DNA from: RGIG6353 sp045653035
GTDB lineage: Bacteria > Bacillota > Clostridia > Oscillospirales > SIG627
Assembly (NCBI GenBank): GCA_045653035.1
Contig: JAZOLO010000016.1
Coordinates: forward strand, 186,001-250,000
Length of the DNA stretch: 64,000 bases
Reading direction: 5' to 3'
Shown here: positions 22,392 to 30,590 of the stretch, piece after piece
How the letters are laid out: the number at the start of each line of letters is the position of its first letter
How positions within the stretch are numbered: position 1 is the stretch's first letter
The notes under the pieces: model-generated
Told to the model about the DNA's origin: nothing
Database searches by the model: none
The model's input: only the letters and a program-made list of their open reading frames with translations
Position numbers and translations under genes: made by a program

Positions 22392-25300
22392 TTAGTTCAA
22401 GGTAATGCTTTTTCTTGCACCATGGTCAAGCATTCTTGTAACGATAGCCGAAACCTCGTTTCGCTTTATATTGCTGTCGGGCATAAATGAGCCCTTGCTG
22501 TCACTTCCTGTTAGAATGCCTGCACGGTAGAAGGTGTAAATTTCTCCCGAATATGCATCTCCGATTTTCACATCGGGAATAGCATTGTCGTCAATGGTAT
22601 TGATTTTTTTGAATTCTTTTGCAGGAAGAGCAGCGTAGAAAATATTTACGAAATCTTTTCTTGTGATTTTTTTGTTTGCAACAGCTGAATAATCACTTCT
22701 TATAATACCTGTCTCTGTTGCGAATTCCATGAAAGTACTGTACCATACGTCGCTTCCGTTTTTAAGTGTTACTTCTCCGTCATAATAAAGCTGATATATT
22801 GTACATGCTATCTTTATTGCTTCCGCATATGTCATATTATCTTCAGGTGCATATCGATTTTCGCCCTTACCGTTTACAATTCCTTTGTTGTATGCGTTAA
22901 GAACGTCTTCCTTGTACCAAGCATTTTCTGGAACATCTATAAATGGAAATTCTTCCTGTTCTTCCTCTTCCCAAATAGCTGTAAGAGTTGTGTCAGCATT
23001 CTTTTCAAATAGTGTGCCGGGATTGTAAACGTCTGAACCGTCAAACCAATTCACAAATACAAATCCATCTTTTACTGGAATAACGTCGCTTAAAACAAGA
23101 AGCTTGTCATGGATTTTGTTTTGATTAGACGGAGCATTTTTGCCACCTGCTGCATTGTAGGAAATTTTATATGATTTTGCTTCCCATACAGCATGAAGAT
23201 ACAACGTCTTGTTGCCTTTATAAGTATCGTTTGCATTGTATTCAACAACACCGTTGCTCTCTGTTGCCCATCCCTTGAAAATGTAACCTTCTCTTGTGGG
23301 TATAACGTCACTTATGGCTATATCTTCGTCTTTGTTCTTCGTTTGCATTAAAGGGGCATTCTGACCGCCGTTTGCGTTATAGACAATGTAGTATACTTCG
23401 TTTTCTTCCTTTTGCCATATTGCATAAAGGGTTGTGTTTTTATCAATGTCGAAATCGCTACCTGCACCGTATTCTACGTTTCCGTTTGAGGTCGTAGACC
23501 AGCCAAGGAAAAGGTGGTCAGGTTTTGTTGGCTTAACAGAGGAGAGGGTGAGGGGAATACCGTGAGTTTTTGTCTGACTTGCAACGCTTGTGCCACCGTT
23601 GGTGTTGTAGGTAACGGTATATTTTGCCGGAGAAACTGTGAAATAATACTTTGCTGTAAGATTACCGCTTTTTCCTTCTGAGTTATATGCTCTCATTTGA
23701 TAACGGTATTTTCCTGTAGGGAGAACACCAAGATTTTTTGAATTTCCGGTAAAATCTCCGTCTACAACAATTTTATTGGTGCTGTCATTTACAACGGTTA
23801 AGCCGTATTTGGAGGCATTTACAGCACTTTCCCAAGTAATGATAACTTCTTGTGTTGAAGAAAATGTTTCATTTTGCAAAACAGTAATTACAACGTTTCC
23901 TGGAAGCTCAGGCACTTCCACAGGCTCCTCGACAACGTTATTTGCTGAGCCTATATTTACCTCGGATTTGTCAAATGTATAACGGACAGATCCTTTATGT
24001 GCTTTTAATGCGTCAAGAGAACACAAAACCGTTTTTGTTGGAAGATTATCGGCAGGGTTATTCAAAATACGGCCTTGTGTATCTTCAGGCGTTGTTGCCC
24101 AAGGATTTGAGCTACCCCATGATTCATACGTATCAAGTCCGCTGAGTCCTTTTCCGGATTCTCCGATAACTATACCAAAATGCAAATGGGTACCGCTTCC
24201 TTCACCGCTTGAGCCACTGTATCCAATTAAATCACCTGCTTTTACTGTTGCACCTGATTTTAAGTTCGTGTTAAATTTACTTAAATGCTGATACCCAGAA
24301 TAGTAGGATAAATTGTTTCCAATAGTATGCTCAATTACAACATAATATCCGCGACTGTGTGAATTGGAGCCACCTGTATAATATGTACCGGAGGCAGCTG
24401 CATATACCGGAGTTCCGCTTGGTGTGTTTAAGTCTATACCGTTATGACCTTTTTGTCCGCTATGAACGTTGTCTGACCAATCCTTGTGATAGGAGTTGCA
24501 CAAAACACATTTGTCATTTCCTGGACAAGCACACCAATCATTAAACATCTGATAATATTTTTTATCCACAGGGAAAAGCCATATTCCGTCATCTCTTGTT
24601 ATTGTGGTAGAATTATTATCAGTGTTGACAATTTTTGTAGCATAATCGAGGCAAACCCAGCCTGATTTTCCTCCGCTTGTAGTATAACCCCAATTACCGC
24701 TTATTTTTGTTACGGTAAACGAAGTAGTTTGCTTAATAGCACCTACTATAGAGCCTGAGGTAGAAGCAGTTGAACGAATGTTGAGACCTTCCGAGTAAGT
24801 TGGCTTATATGTGCCTGTGGAATATTTACTATTTGTCGAGCTTGAATTGTCATCAGTATTGATAACCTTTGTAGCATAATCGAGGCAAACCCAGCCGGAT
24901 TTCCCCCCGCTTGTAGTATAACCCCAATTACCGCTTATTTTTGTGACAGTAAAAGAAGTAGTTTGCTTAATAGCACCTACTACAGTGCCTGAGGTAGAAG
25001 CAGTTGAACGAATGTTCAGTCCTTCTGAATATGTGGGCTTGTACGTGCCTGTGGAGTAGGTTGAAGAAGCGTTTGACGAAGATGACGCAAGTTTTTTTGC
25101 AGTTTCAAAAGAGTTAGGTGATATTTGCATAAAACTATTGTATATTTCGTCTTTCTTTGCAGAATAAACTGAATCTGATTTTGTACTAAGTGCTAATTCT
25201 GTAAGCGGAATTGCTGATAATGCACCTGTTGCTAAATCAGAGGCAATATTGACTGCTTCTATATCAGGAATTACACTGTCTGCAAGTCCATCTAGAACAT

Positions 25301-26027
25301 TGAATAAATAATTCCCTATTCTGTCCCATACGGTATCATTTTTGTATTCTGTAATTTCATCACCCGCCAAAAACACTATTGCGGCTAAACTTGCAGAACA
25401 TTCAGCATATGCGGTATATGCCGACACAAGTGAGTCATAATCTGTTATTGTTTTGTTTGTCAAATTGTCAAGCTTTTTTAAATTGGCATCAGCATTATTT
25501 GCATGGACTTTCAATATGCCGATAAGTGCGGTTGTTTTTATTTTTTCAACTGACAGAGCTTCTCCGGCAACATCTATTGCCACCTCTGAAAAACTTAAGG
25601 TGTTGCCTGCACAAAGATTTAGCGCTGTTCCAGATACTTTTCCTATTATGGTGCCAAGTTCCTCTTCGTTTGCAATTGCAACGAAAGCATTATAATAATG
25701 CTCAGTTGCTTGTTTTGCTGACGAAGCAGCGTTTACAAGCAAATCATCATATCCGTCTACATTAAAGATTGATATTTGAGAAAGTTTCTTCAAAGTATCT
25801 TCTTTTGTTACAACATTTGAATTTGTATCAATCCAAAATTCAGAGCCTTTTGCCACTCCGTTATATTCGCTTGTGGTTTTTGCTTGATAATAACTTTTTC
25901 CGTTAATGGTGTATACGGTTCCTGTTTTTTTATAGGGAACATTTGTTGCACCAAATGTACTCATTGTAGGCAAAATCATTGCAAAAACAAGTGCAAGTGC
26001 GATTAGTGATTTACAAAGTTTTTTCAT
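22392..26027 (-). CDS. Large secreted M23 peptidase with SH3b repeats, InlB-type repeats and SLH anchor
   Basis: A 1211-residue protein with a signal peptide (residues 1-27); the start is the ATG after AAAGGAGAATTTTT. In order: a helical N-terminal part of unknown role, two near-identical bacterial SH3 domains (about 320-385 and 400-462), an M23 metallopeptidase (HNGIDL near 527, GTHLHFGIVIG near 612), and a fibronectin-like segment (700-795). Three Listeria/Bacteroides InlB-type repeats follow (800-1015; motif YNANGGQNAP), then SLH repeats (1025-1210). It should cut peptidoglycan at the cell surface. It is a paralogue of the hydrolase at the left edge. A small RHH gene is divergent to it. 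Confidence 0.88.
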   Translation of the reverse strand: MKKLCKSLIALALVFAMILPTMSTFGATNVPYKKTGTVYTINGKSYYQAKTTSEYNGVAKGSEFWIDTNSNVVTKEDTLKKLSQISIFNVDGYDDLLVNAASSAKQATEHYYNAFVAIANEEELGTIIGKVSGTALNLCAGNTLSFSEVAIDVAGEALSVEKIKTTALIGILKVHANNADANLKKLDNLTNKTITDYDSLVSAYTAYAECSASLAAIVFLAGDEITEYKNDTVWDRIGNYLFNVLDGLADSVIPDIEAVNIASDLATGALSAIPLTELALSTKSDSVYSAKKDEIYNSFMQISPNSFETAKKLASSSSNASSTYSTGTYKPTYSEGLNIRSTASTSGTVVGAIKQTTSFTVTKISGNWGYTTSGGKSGWVCLDYATKVINTDDNSSSTNSKYSTGTYKPTYSEGLNIRSTASTSGSIVGAIKQTTSFTVTKISGNWGYTTSGGKSGWVCLDYATKIVNTDNNSTTITRDDGIWLFPVDKKYYQMFNDWCACPGNDKCVLCNSYHKDWSDNVHSGQKGHNGIDLNTPSGTPVYAAASGTYYTGGSNSHSRGYYVVIEHTIGNNLSYYSGYQHLSKFNTNLKSGATVKAGDLIGYSGSSGEGSGTHLHFGIVIGESGKGLSGLDTYESWGSSNPWATTPEDTQGRILNNPADNLPTKTVLCSLDALKAHKGSVRYTFDKSEVNIGSANNVVEEPVEVPELPGNVVITVLQNETFSSTQEVIITWESAVNASKYGLTVVNDSTNKIVVDGDFTGNSKNLGVLPTGKYRYQMRAYNSEGKSGNLTAKYYFTVSPAKYTVTYNTNGGTSVASQTKTHGIPLTLSSVKPTKPDHLFLGWSTTSNGNVEYGAGSDFDIDKNTTLYAIWQKEENEVYYIVYNANGGQNAPLMQTKNKDEDIAISDVIPTREGYIFKGWATESNGVVEYNANDTYKGNKTLYLHAVWEAKSYKISYNAAGGKNAPSNQNKIHDKLLVLSDVIPVKDGFVFVNWFDGSDVYNPGTLFEKNADTTLTAIWEEEEQEEFPFIDVPENAWYKEDVLNAYNKGIVNGKGENRYAPEDNMTYAEAIKIACTIYQLYYDGEVTLKNGSDVWYSTFMEFATETGIIRSDYSAVANKKITRKDFVNIFYAALPAKEFKKINTIDDNAIPDVKIGDAYSGEIYTFYRAGILTGSDSKGSFMPDSNIKRNEVSAIVTRMLDHGARKSITLN

Positions 26028-26194
26028 AAAAATTCTCCTTTTTATTTTTATATATTTTATCACGATAAATATTGCCTGTCAATATAAAAACGAATATATT
26101 ATGAATATAAAAAGTATATTATAATTATACATATAAAAATAAATATATAAAAGACAAAATAAATAATATATACTTATATCAAGGGGTGATATGG

Positions 26195-26377
26195 GTGAAA
26201 AAAGTAACAATTAAAATAAATAAAAAAGGAGACGACGGATACAGGGTAATATCAGTTCGTCTCAAAGAGGAAACCTTACAAAAAATTGACGATCTTTCAA
26301 TGCAAAGCAACCGTTCGAGAAATGAAATTATAAACATACTTCTTGAAAGTTCGGTAGAAGAAGCTGAAGTAGAATAA
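26195..26377 (+). CDS. Small ribbon-helix-helix (CopG/Arc-type) DNA-binding protein
   Basis: A 60-residue basic/acidic protein. RVISVRLKEETLQKIDDL and SNRSRNEIINILLESS form the beta strand, helix 1 and helix 2 of an RHH_1 domain. The start is GTG, eight bases after AAGGGG. It is divergent to the large SLH hydrolase with about 165 AT-rich bases between them, so it could control that gene or itself. No toxin partner is adjacent. Confidence 0.7.
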   Translation: MKKVTIKINKKGDDGYRVISVRLKEETLQKIDDLSMQSNRSRNEIINILLESSVEEAEVE

Positions 26378-26523
26378 TTTTGTTTTGCAAAAAATTCTCA
26401 AAAATCAAGTATAGTGTGCATAAACAATTTGCAAACTTCGATTTAAGCTCAGACAGAAAATATTAAGATGTCTTTAGACTTTATAGTATATGTAAAGAGG
26501 TATCACGAAGATACCTCTTATTT

Positions 26524-26913
26524 TTACGGTCTATTCTTTATTATGTTTTCCACATATTCTAATACAGCATTTGCAAGTTCTCGCCTGTAAGGCTTTTCCT
26601 CTGATACAGTTCCTTCATATATGAGAGGAATATTGTTTTTTTCAGCAAGTCTATTAAGCATTTTTACGTCCATAATTACTGCATTGTGTGAAACGGTTCT
26701 TGCTTTGTCAAGGTTTTCTCTTGTGTCAATGTAGTCCTCTCTACTCATTGTTTTATCTGAGTAAACAACGAGCTTTGTTTCCATTTCAAAAATTCTACGA
26801 TGATATTCCTCAAAGTCATTTAGGCAGTTGAAGATAATATCAAGCATTTCCTTATCGTTAGAATTTGCTTCAATCAGAGAATGCAGTGCCGATAAGTTTA
26901 TTTTGTAATCCAT
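26524..26913 (-). CDS. Conserved hypothetical, possibly DUF3232-like
   Basis: A 129-residue, mostly helical soluble protein (YHRRIFEMETKLVVYSDKTM, DVKMLNRLAEKNNIPLIYEG, ANAVLEYVENIIKNR). The pattern recalls DUF3232 proteins of clostridia, but the assignment is from memory. No catalytic motif or signal peptide is visible. It lies just downstream of, and co-oriented with, a lipoprotein gene. Confidence 0.5.
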   Translation of the reverse strand: MDYKINLSALHSLIEANSNDKEMLDIIFNCLNDFEEYHRRIFEMETKLVVYSDKTMSREDYIDTRENLDKARTVSHNAVIMDVKMLNRLAEKNNIPLIYEGTVSEEKPYRRELANAVLEYVENIIKNRP

Positions 26914-26934
26914 AGTAAATCCTTTCTGCGTTAT

Positions 26935-28092
26935 TTACGGTGACAGAAATACTAAATTCAAATTGCTAAGCTTTGCCGCTTTGATGTTTCTCAGCGTCAT
27001 AACGTCGCTGTCCTTATTCTCCTCAAAGGTGAACTGCATTTCCCTCACAGGCACAGTGTGAGCACTGTCTGCATAGAAGGTATAAAGATAGGTGTGAAGC
27101 GTTCCGTTACTTTGAATACTTGTTACGTCATACATAAGGGACGAGTATCCGTGAGCACAAGAACCTGAGTAGCTTCCGTCATCATTTTTGCTGATATAAG
27201 ATTTTTTCAAGAGAGTATTTGCAAATTTGTCGAGTGTTCCTTCGTCGGTATATCCAAATCTTAGGCTTATATATTCCTTGAAGTCATCAAGTGTGGTAGT
27301 AAATATAAAATCTTCGTTTTGAGCCATAAGAGTATGGACTGTTATGTGCAAAAGGCTGTCGAAGTTTGCTATCGGGTCAAGGGCTTCACTGGCGTATGCA
27401 GTGGTGTCGTGGAGATAATTTTCTACGAATCTATGATTTTTATAAAGTGCAGAATCTGCAATGTCGGGAACCTCCGAGCCTTCATAAATTTCATATCTGT
27501 CAGAGGGACCGAAGTATTCTACAAGGCAAAAACTGGAATTAGAGGTCTTTATAGTATAATCGTATTCACCCACAGGGAAGAACTCGCTTTCACTTTCGCT
27601 TACCCTCATAACTACTTCTGCAACGTAACAGTCAAAATGGGGAAAGCCCTCGTATTTCTCGTGCCCCTCCGCATCCTCTTCTATAATATCAAGTCTCGTT
27701 TTTATATTCTTGTCATAGTATTCGATAAAGCTTTTTTCACTCTTTACGGTAAAATCCGCTTTTATCTTTAAAAGCTCCTCTATGGTATCGTCACCCGACA
27801 TATATAATTCGAGAATCTCTTTGTATCCGAGCTTTATTGCCGTAAGGAATTCATTGGCTTTGTCCTTGTGGGAAAGACTGTGGGCTTCATCCCACGTTTT
27901 TGCGGTGATTTCGCTTGATATTTCTTTGGCGGGTGCATCTACAACCGGCTCATCCAGAATCTCTTCCGCAATTTCTTCTTGAATAATAGGCTCTTTTACA
28001 TCAGTTTCTTCGAAATCGGGAAGTTCTTTAGCACAGGAAATTAAAAGCACCAAAAGTGTTAAAATTAAAAAAGTCAAACATCCAAATCTCAT
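26935..28092 (-). CDS. Secreted lipoprotein of unknown function
   Basis: A 385-residue protein. The start chosen is the ATG eight bases after AAAGGAGG; an ATG ten codons upstream lacks a site. The lipobox LISC places the lipidated cysteine near residue 20. An acidic Glu/Pro/Ile linker follows, then a mixed alpha/beta domain with aromatic strands. No conserved motif was recognised. It may be a surface sensor or binding protein. Confidence 0.6.
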   Translation of the reverse strand: MRFGCLTFLILTLLVLLISCAKELPDFEETDVKEPIIQEEIAEEILDEPVVDAPAKEISSEITAKTWDEAHSLSHKDKANEFLTAIKLGYKEILELYMSGDDTIEELLKIKADFTVKSEKSFIEYYDKNIKTRLDIIEEDAEGHEKYEGFPHFDCYVAEVVMRVSESESEFFPVGEYDYTIKTSNSSFCLVEYFGPSDRYEIYEGSEVPDIADSALYKNHRFVENYLHDTTAYASEALDPIANFDSLLHITVHTLMAQNEDFIFTTTLDDFKEYISLRFGYTDEGTLDKFANTLLKKSYISKNDDGSYSGSCAHGYSSLMYDVTSIQSNGTLHTYLYTFYADSAHTVPVREMQFTFEENKDSDVMTLRNIKAAKLSNLNLVFLSP

Positions 28093-28146
28093 AAAAATAC
28101 CTCCTTTTTTCCATTTTAACATAAAGGGTAAGTCTATGTCAATATA

Positions 28147-28175
28147 TTGATTTTTTAATCCTTATATGCTAAAAT
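28147..28175 (+). promoter_or_regulatory. Promoter of the micro-ORF and small membrane protein
   Basis: TTGATT, a 17-base spacer and TAAAAT, placed 20 bases before the start of the 21-residue ORF. Confidence 0.55.
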
Positions 28176-28195
28176 GAATTTAAGAGGTGAGAAAA

Positions 28196-28261
28196 ATGAT
28201 GTCAGTATCGCTTGTTGAAATCATAAAATATTTGTTATTATTGTTTTTCATAGGAAGATAA
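28196..28261 (+). CDS. 21-residue single-helix membrane micro-protein
   Basis: The ORF encodes about 21 residues, two Met then SVSLVEIIKYLLLLFFIG and a final Arg, one hydrophobic helix. AGAGGTGAG lies seven bases before the first ATG, one of the best ribosome binding sites in the region, and a promoter stands just upstream. Its stop codon abuts the ribosome binding site of the next gene, so coupling is likely. It could be a real micro-protein or a leader peptide. Confidence 0.5.
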   Translation: MMSVSLVEIIKYLLLLFFIGR

Positions 28262-28279
28262 TAAGGAGCTTTGAAAGCT

Positions 28280-28711
28280 ATGAAAAGAATTATTACGTAT
28301 TGCTATTTTATTGCTATTTTTACAGTTGTAACGCTTCTTGAACTTGTCCCCAATCATAGAGTTGGGTATACCGATTATGATTTGTGGCTTGTTTTTGGAC
28401 TGTTTCCTTTGATTTTCTTTTGCCACGGAATTATTTTAAGGCTTCTTACAAAGCCTAAAAAGATTTATTTTCCGCTTATTATGACGGCTCTTTTTTCAGT
28501 TTTATCAATTTTTTTATGTGCAGTATTTCCGAAGCAGACATCGTATCTTTTTAGCACAGGAACTTCGAATTTTATCCTTACTGAAACTATTTTGAGAGCA
28601 TGTTATTATACGACAATCACTTTTGTCGGAATGCTTTTTATCCTTGTTATTGAATGGATAGTAGATGGCGTTAAAAAGATAAACCAATTTTACAGACAGC
28701 AGAATAAATAG
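28280..28711 (+). CDS. Small four-helix membrane protein, hypothetical
   Basis: A 143-residue hydrophobic protein with four predicted helices (LVFGLFPLIFFCHGIILRLL; LIMTALFSVLSIFLCAVF; TTITFVGMLFILVIEWIV) and a basic C-terminus. No family was recognised. The ATG at 11 bases from GGAG is preferred; a TTG nine bases upstream is possible. It follows the 21-residue micro-ORF in the same transcript. Confidence 0.55.
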   Translation: MKRIITYCYFIAIFTVVTLLELVPNHRVGYTDYDLWLVFGLFPLIFFCHGIILRLLTKPKKIYFPLIMTALFSVLSIFLCAVFPKQTSYLFSTGTSNFILTETILRACYYTTITFVGMLFILVIEWIVDGVKKINQFYRQQNK

Positions 28712-28739
28712 AATATGAACAAATTTTCAGGATGCATAT

Positions 28740-28850
28740 TACAAAGCAATAAATTAAAAATTATTAAAGTTTTTCAAGGTCAAGGAAAATTTTTTTCAAA
28801 AAGTTTCCTTGTAGGTGTTAGGGCAAAGCCCTTATATAATAAAATTATAT
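28740..28850. repeat. Repeat-like AT-rich stretch with GGGCAAAGCCC hairpin
   Basis: The text TTTTTCAAGGTCAAGGAAAA and CAAAAAGTTTCCTTG form imperfect inverted repeats, followed by the mini-hairpin AGGGCAAAGCCCT. It resembles intergenic repeats common in clostridial genomes. No gene was found in it. Confidence 0.35.
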
Positions 28851-28853
28851 ACA

Positions 28854-28882
28854 AAAAAAGAGCCGAAAGGCTCTTTTTTTAA
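28854..28882. terminator. Bidirectional terminator
   Basis: Perfect hairpin AAAAAAAGAGCC / GGCTCTTTTTTT with a GAAA loop. It serves the convergent small membrane protein gene and the PepSY lipoprotein gene. Confidence 0.85.
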
Positions 28883-29262
28883 TCTCTTTCTTTTTCTTTT
28901 TTGAGTATTTTACCGCTTTGGGCATCAATGTCGTACTCGTACTCGTAGCCGTCTGCCTTGAAGTCGATTTCATAGTAGCGTCGGTTTCCTTCAAGGTCAA
29001 CGTCGGTTTCAAGACCGTAAACATCTTCCTCGTTTACCCCTGCATCTTCAAAGGCAATTCTTTTTGCTTCGTCAAGAGTAATTTTAGGTTCTGCCACGGC
29101 AGGGGTTTCTGCATTGGGCAGGGGAGCGGGTGTCGAACTCTCATCGGGTAATATCACGTTGTCATTCACGGGGGCTTGTGCATTGTCGGGTGTGTCCTCT
29201 CCCATTCGGGTACAGCCTACGAAAATAATTGCCAAAACAAACAATAATAAAATCTTTTTCAT
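28879..29262 (-). CDS. PepSY-domain lipoprotein
   Basis: A 127-residue lipoprotein with lipobox VGC (cysteine near residue 17). A Pro/Ala/Asp-rich linker of about 45 residues follows. The C-terminus is one PepSY repeat: ITLDEAKRIAFEDAGV, then YYEIDFKADGYEYEYDIDA and the closing GKILKKEKE. PepSY domains are thought to inhibit or bind peptidases or to sense the envelope. It is a single gene ending in a bidirectional terminator. Translation starts after AAAGGAG. Confidence 0.85.
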   Translation of the reverse strand: MKKILLLFVLAIIFVGCTRMGEDTPDNAQAPVNDNVILPDESSTPAPLPNAETPAVAEPKITLDEAKRIAFEDAGVNEEDVYGLETDVDLEGNRRYYEIDFKADGYEYEYDIDAQSGKILKKEKERD

Positions 29263-29378
29263 AAAATTCTCCTTTTTTCTTGGTTATCTTATTTTGCCTC
29301 ATGTTGTTAAGGAATATGTATAATTTGTGATATCATTTATACAATATTTTACATTTTGAAAAAGAAAAAGGAGTTATC

Positions 29379-29408
29379 ATGAATTACTATACAGTTTGTA
29401 ATAAATAA
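29379..29408 (+). CDS. Nine-codon leader ORF (MNYYTVCNK)
   Basis: The ATG follows AAAAAGGAG by six bases, and the ORF stops after nine codons. Codons 4-7 (TATACAGTTT) are exactly complementary to AAACTGTATA at 29456-29465. That is the arrangement of translation-dependent attenuators ahead of ribosome-targeting-drug resistance genes. No such gene lies downstream. Confidence 0.45.
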   Translation: MNYYTVCNK

Positions 29409-29616
29409 GAAATAGCGTTCTACTTAAGTCTCTCCTAGAATAACACTCACCTGTAAAACTGTATAAGAGAGCGAATATATTGTTCTTTTCCGACAGCTAT
29501 ATAGATTTTTAAAAAAGCGAAGAAGCATCTAGGAACCTAAAGTGGAGATTGTCTCTCCGCTTTCGTATTGCAAATCCTCGCACAATTTTCTAAAAACAGT
29601 TCACCGAACTGTTTTC
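29379..29616 (+). promoter_or_regulatory. Orphan attenuator-like leader RNA
   Basis: After the leader ORF come TCTCTCC (29429-29435), GAGAG (29467-29471), hairpin AAAGTGGAGA / TCTCCGCTTT (29539-29563) and hairpin AAAACAGTTC / GAACTGTTTT (29593-29615) with T4. The elements can pair in more than one way: either TCTCTCC copy can pair with the GGAGA of the middle hairpin. The expected downstream coding gene is absent; tRNA-Arg on the other strand comes next. Confidence 0.45.
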
Positions 29617-29666
29617 TTAACGGAAATTTTCCATAGGTGTTAGAATAACTTTTTATTGTCTAAAAC

Positions 29667-29699
29667 AAAAGCACCACCCTGTCAGGTGGTGCTTTTGTT
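29667..29699. terminator. Bidirectional terminator of tRNA-Arg
   Basis: A 13-bp stem (CAAAAGCACCACC / GGTGGTGCTTTTG) with a six-base loop. On the minus strand TTTTAG follows, directly after the tRNA. Confidence 0.85.
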
Positions 29700-29776
29700 T
29701 GGCGCAGCGTAAGGGATTCGAACCCCTGACCTTTTGGTTCGTAGCCAAACACTCTATCCAGCTGAGCTAACGCCGC
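29700..29776 (-). tRNA. tRNA-Arg (anticodon ACG), CCA encoded
   Basis: All tRNA arms are readable on the minus strand. Acceptor GCGGCGT pairs with ACGCTGC (one G-T pair). The D arm has AGCTCAGCTGGATAGAG, the anticodon arm TTGG-CTACGAA-CCAA, and the T arm AGGGG-TTCGAAT-CCCTT. CCA is encoded at the 3' end. Confidence 0.97.
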
Positions 29777-29793
29777 ATTTTTTGTACTTATAA

Positions 29794-29822
29794 ATTATAT
29801 TACAAATGTTTCAAAATGTCAA
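29794..29822 (-). promoter_or_regulatory. Consensus promoter of tRNA-Arg
   Basis: TTGACA, a 17-base spacer and TATAAT on the minus strand, 17 bases before the tRNA 5' end. Confidence 0.9.
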
Positions 29823-30148
29823 GCACTTATTTGATTTTTTATTAAATAAATTGTGTAATTGTCAATGATGGGTGACACTTTTTGTAAAAATAAAAAAGCA
29901 TGACTCTTGTCAAGGTGGAGAGATGGAGATTTTTGGAAGAAAATACTACCTAAAATCTTGACAAAGAACCAAATGATATAATGGTTTTAGAGCGTTAAGC
30001 ACACCTGTTCTTAGTCTCTTTCAAATTTACATCACTCCTAAATATTTTTTAAGTGCTTCGTTAGTAGTGAGAAATCCAAGACAAATTTTGGGAATATTGG
30101 ACAGTATTTATTCAAGAAAAAATAAAACCTTTTGGGAGGGAGCATTAA
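29823..30148. other. Decayed accessory DNA between the two tRNAs
   Basis: Only broken frames are visible. One plus-strand frame starts at an ATG at 29900, stops after 17 codons, and continues in the same frame for 14 more codons before another stop (29998). On the minus strand a frame of about 24 codons ends LTTNEALKKYLGVM and a stop near 30028. None matches a gene I can name. The pattern is what remains after an integrated element is lost. Confidence 0.5.
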
Positions 30149-30307
30149 ATATTGCTAATACCTCACAATGCAAATACACAGTATGAAATGCTTGACCTTG
30201 TGAATCACGATGGTAGCACTTGGATAGCAAGAAAGTCCTCCAAGGGTATAGAGCCGAGCGAAGCAAATAGCGAGTATTGTCAGAAGCTGTTGTTAAATAA
30301 TAAGTAA
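30149..30307 (+). pseudogene. Remnant of a phage tail/baseplate-type gene
   Basis: The open frame has no start and reads YEMLDLVNHDGSTWIARKSS, then KGIEPSEANSEYCQKLLLN before the stop. This 'Y..LD.V.H.G..W...K...GIEPS....YWQ' pattern is familiar from tail-fibre and baseplate proteins of Firmicute prophages. The N-terminal bulk of the gene is absent, so this is a 3' fragment. Confidence 0.55.
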
Positions 30308-30343
30308 AAGGTCATTATATCTTATAACAAAAAGAGTAAAAAC

Positions 30344-30427
30344 TTACTTATATTTTGACTTAAAATTTACACCCAAATTTACACCCAAAAACTTGTAATT
30401 TTCTGTGCTTTTTGTACGTTTTGGCAT
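30344..30427 (-). pseudogene. 27-codon fragment, possible integrase tail
   Basis: The minus-strand frame encodes PKRTKSTENYKFLGVNLGVN plus five residues. The DNA carries the direct repeat TTTACACCCAAA twice. Short 'GV.LGV.' repeats at the very end of tyrosine recombinases are common, and the fragment lies directly downstream of the 3' end of tRNA-Leu, where integrase genes usually sit. The identification is tentative. Confidence 0.35.
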
Positions 30428-30442
30428 CTCAAAAAGTAAGAA

Positions 30443-30487
30443 AAACTCCCTAAATACGGGCATAAACGCCTAATTTAGGGAGTTTTT
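30443..30487. terminator. Bidirectional terminator of tRNA-Leu
   Basis: Twelve-base-pair stem AACTCCCTAAAT / ATTTAGGGAGTT with a small inner hairpin. T runs occur on both strands. Confidence 0.85.
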
Positions 30488-30491
30488 TGTT

Positions 30492-30578
30492 TGGTGCCGG
30501 TGGCGGGGGTCGAACCCGCACGGTATTGCTACCGCGGGATTTTGAGTCCCGTACGTCTGCCAATTCCATCACACCGGC
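30492..30578 (-). tRNA. tRNA-Leu (anticodon CAA), CCA encoded
   Basis: On the minus strand, acceptor GCCGGTG pairs with CACCGGC. The anticodon loop is CTCAAAA, flanked by CGGGA / TCCCG. A long variable arm (CGGTAGCAATACCG) marks a class II tRNA, and the T arm GCGGG-TTCGACC-CCCGC and the 3' CCA are present. Confidence 0.97.
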
Positions 30579-30590
30579 TAGTGCTTTTGA

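Noticed and set aside
29944..29980. Promoter from TTGACA near 29958 and TATAAT near 29975
   Set aside because: The spacer is only about 13 bases, too short for a sigma-A promoter.
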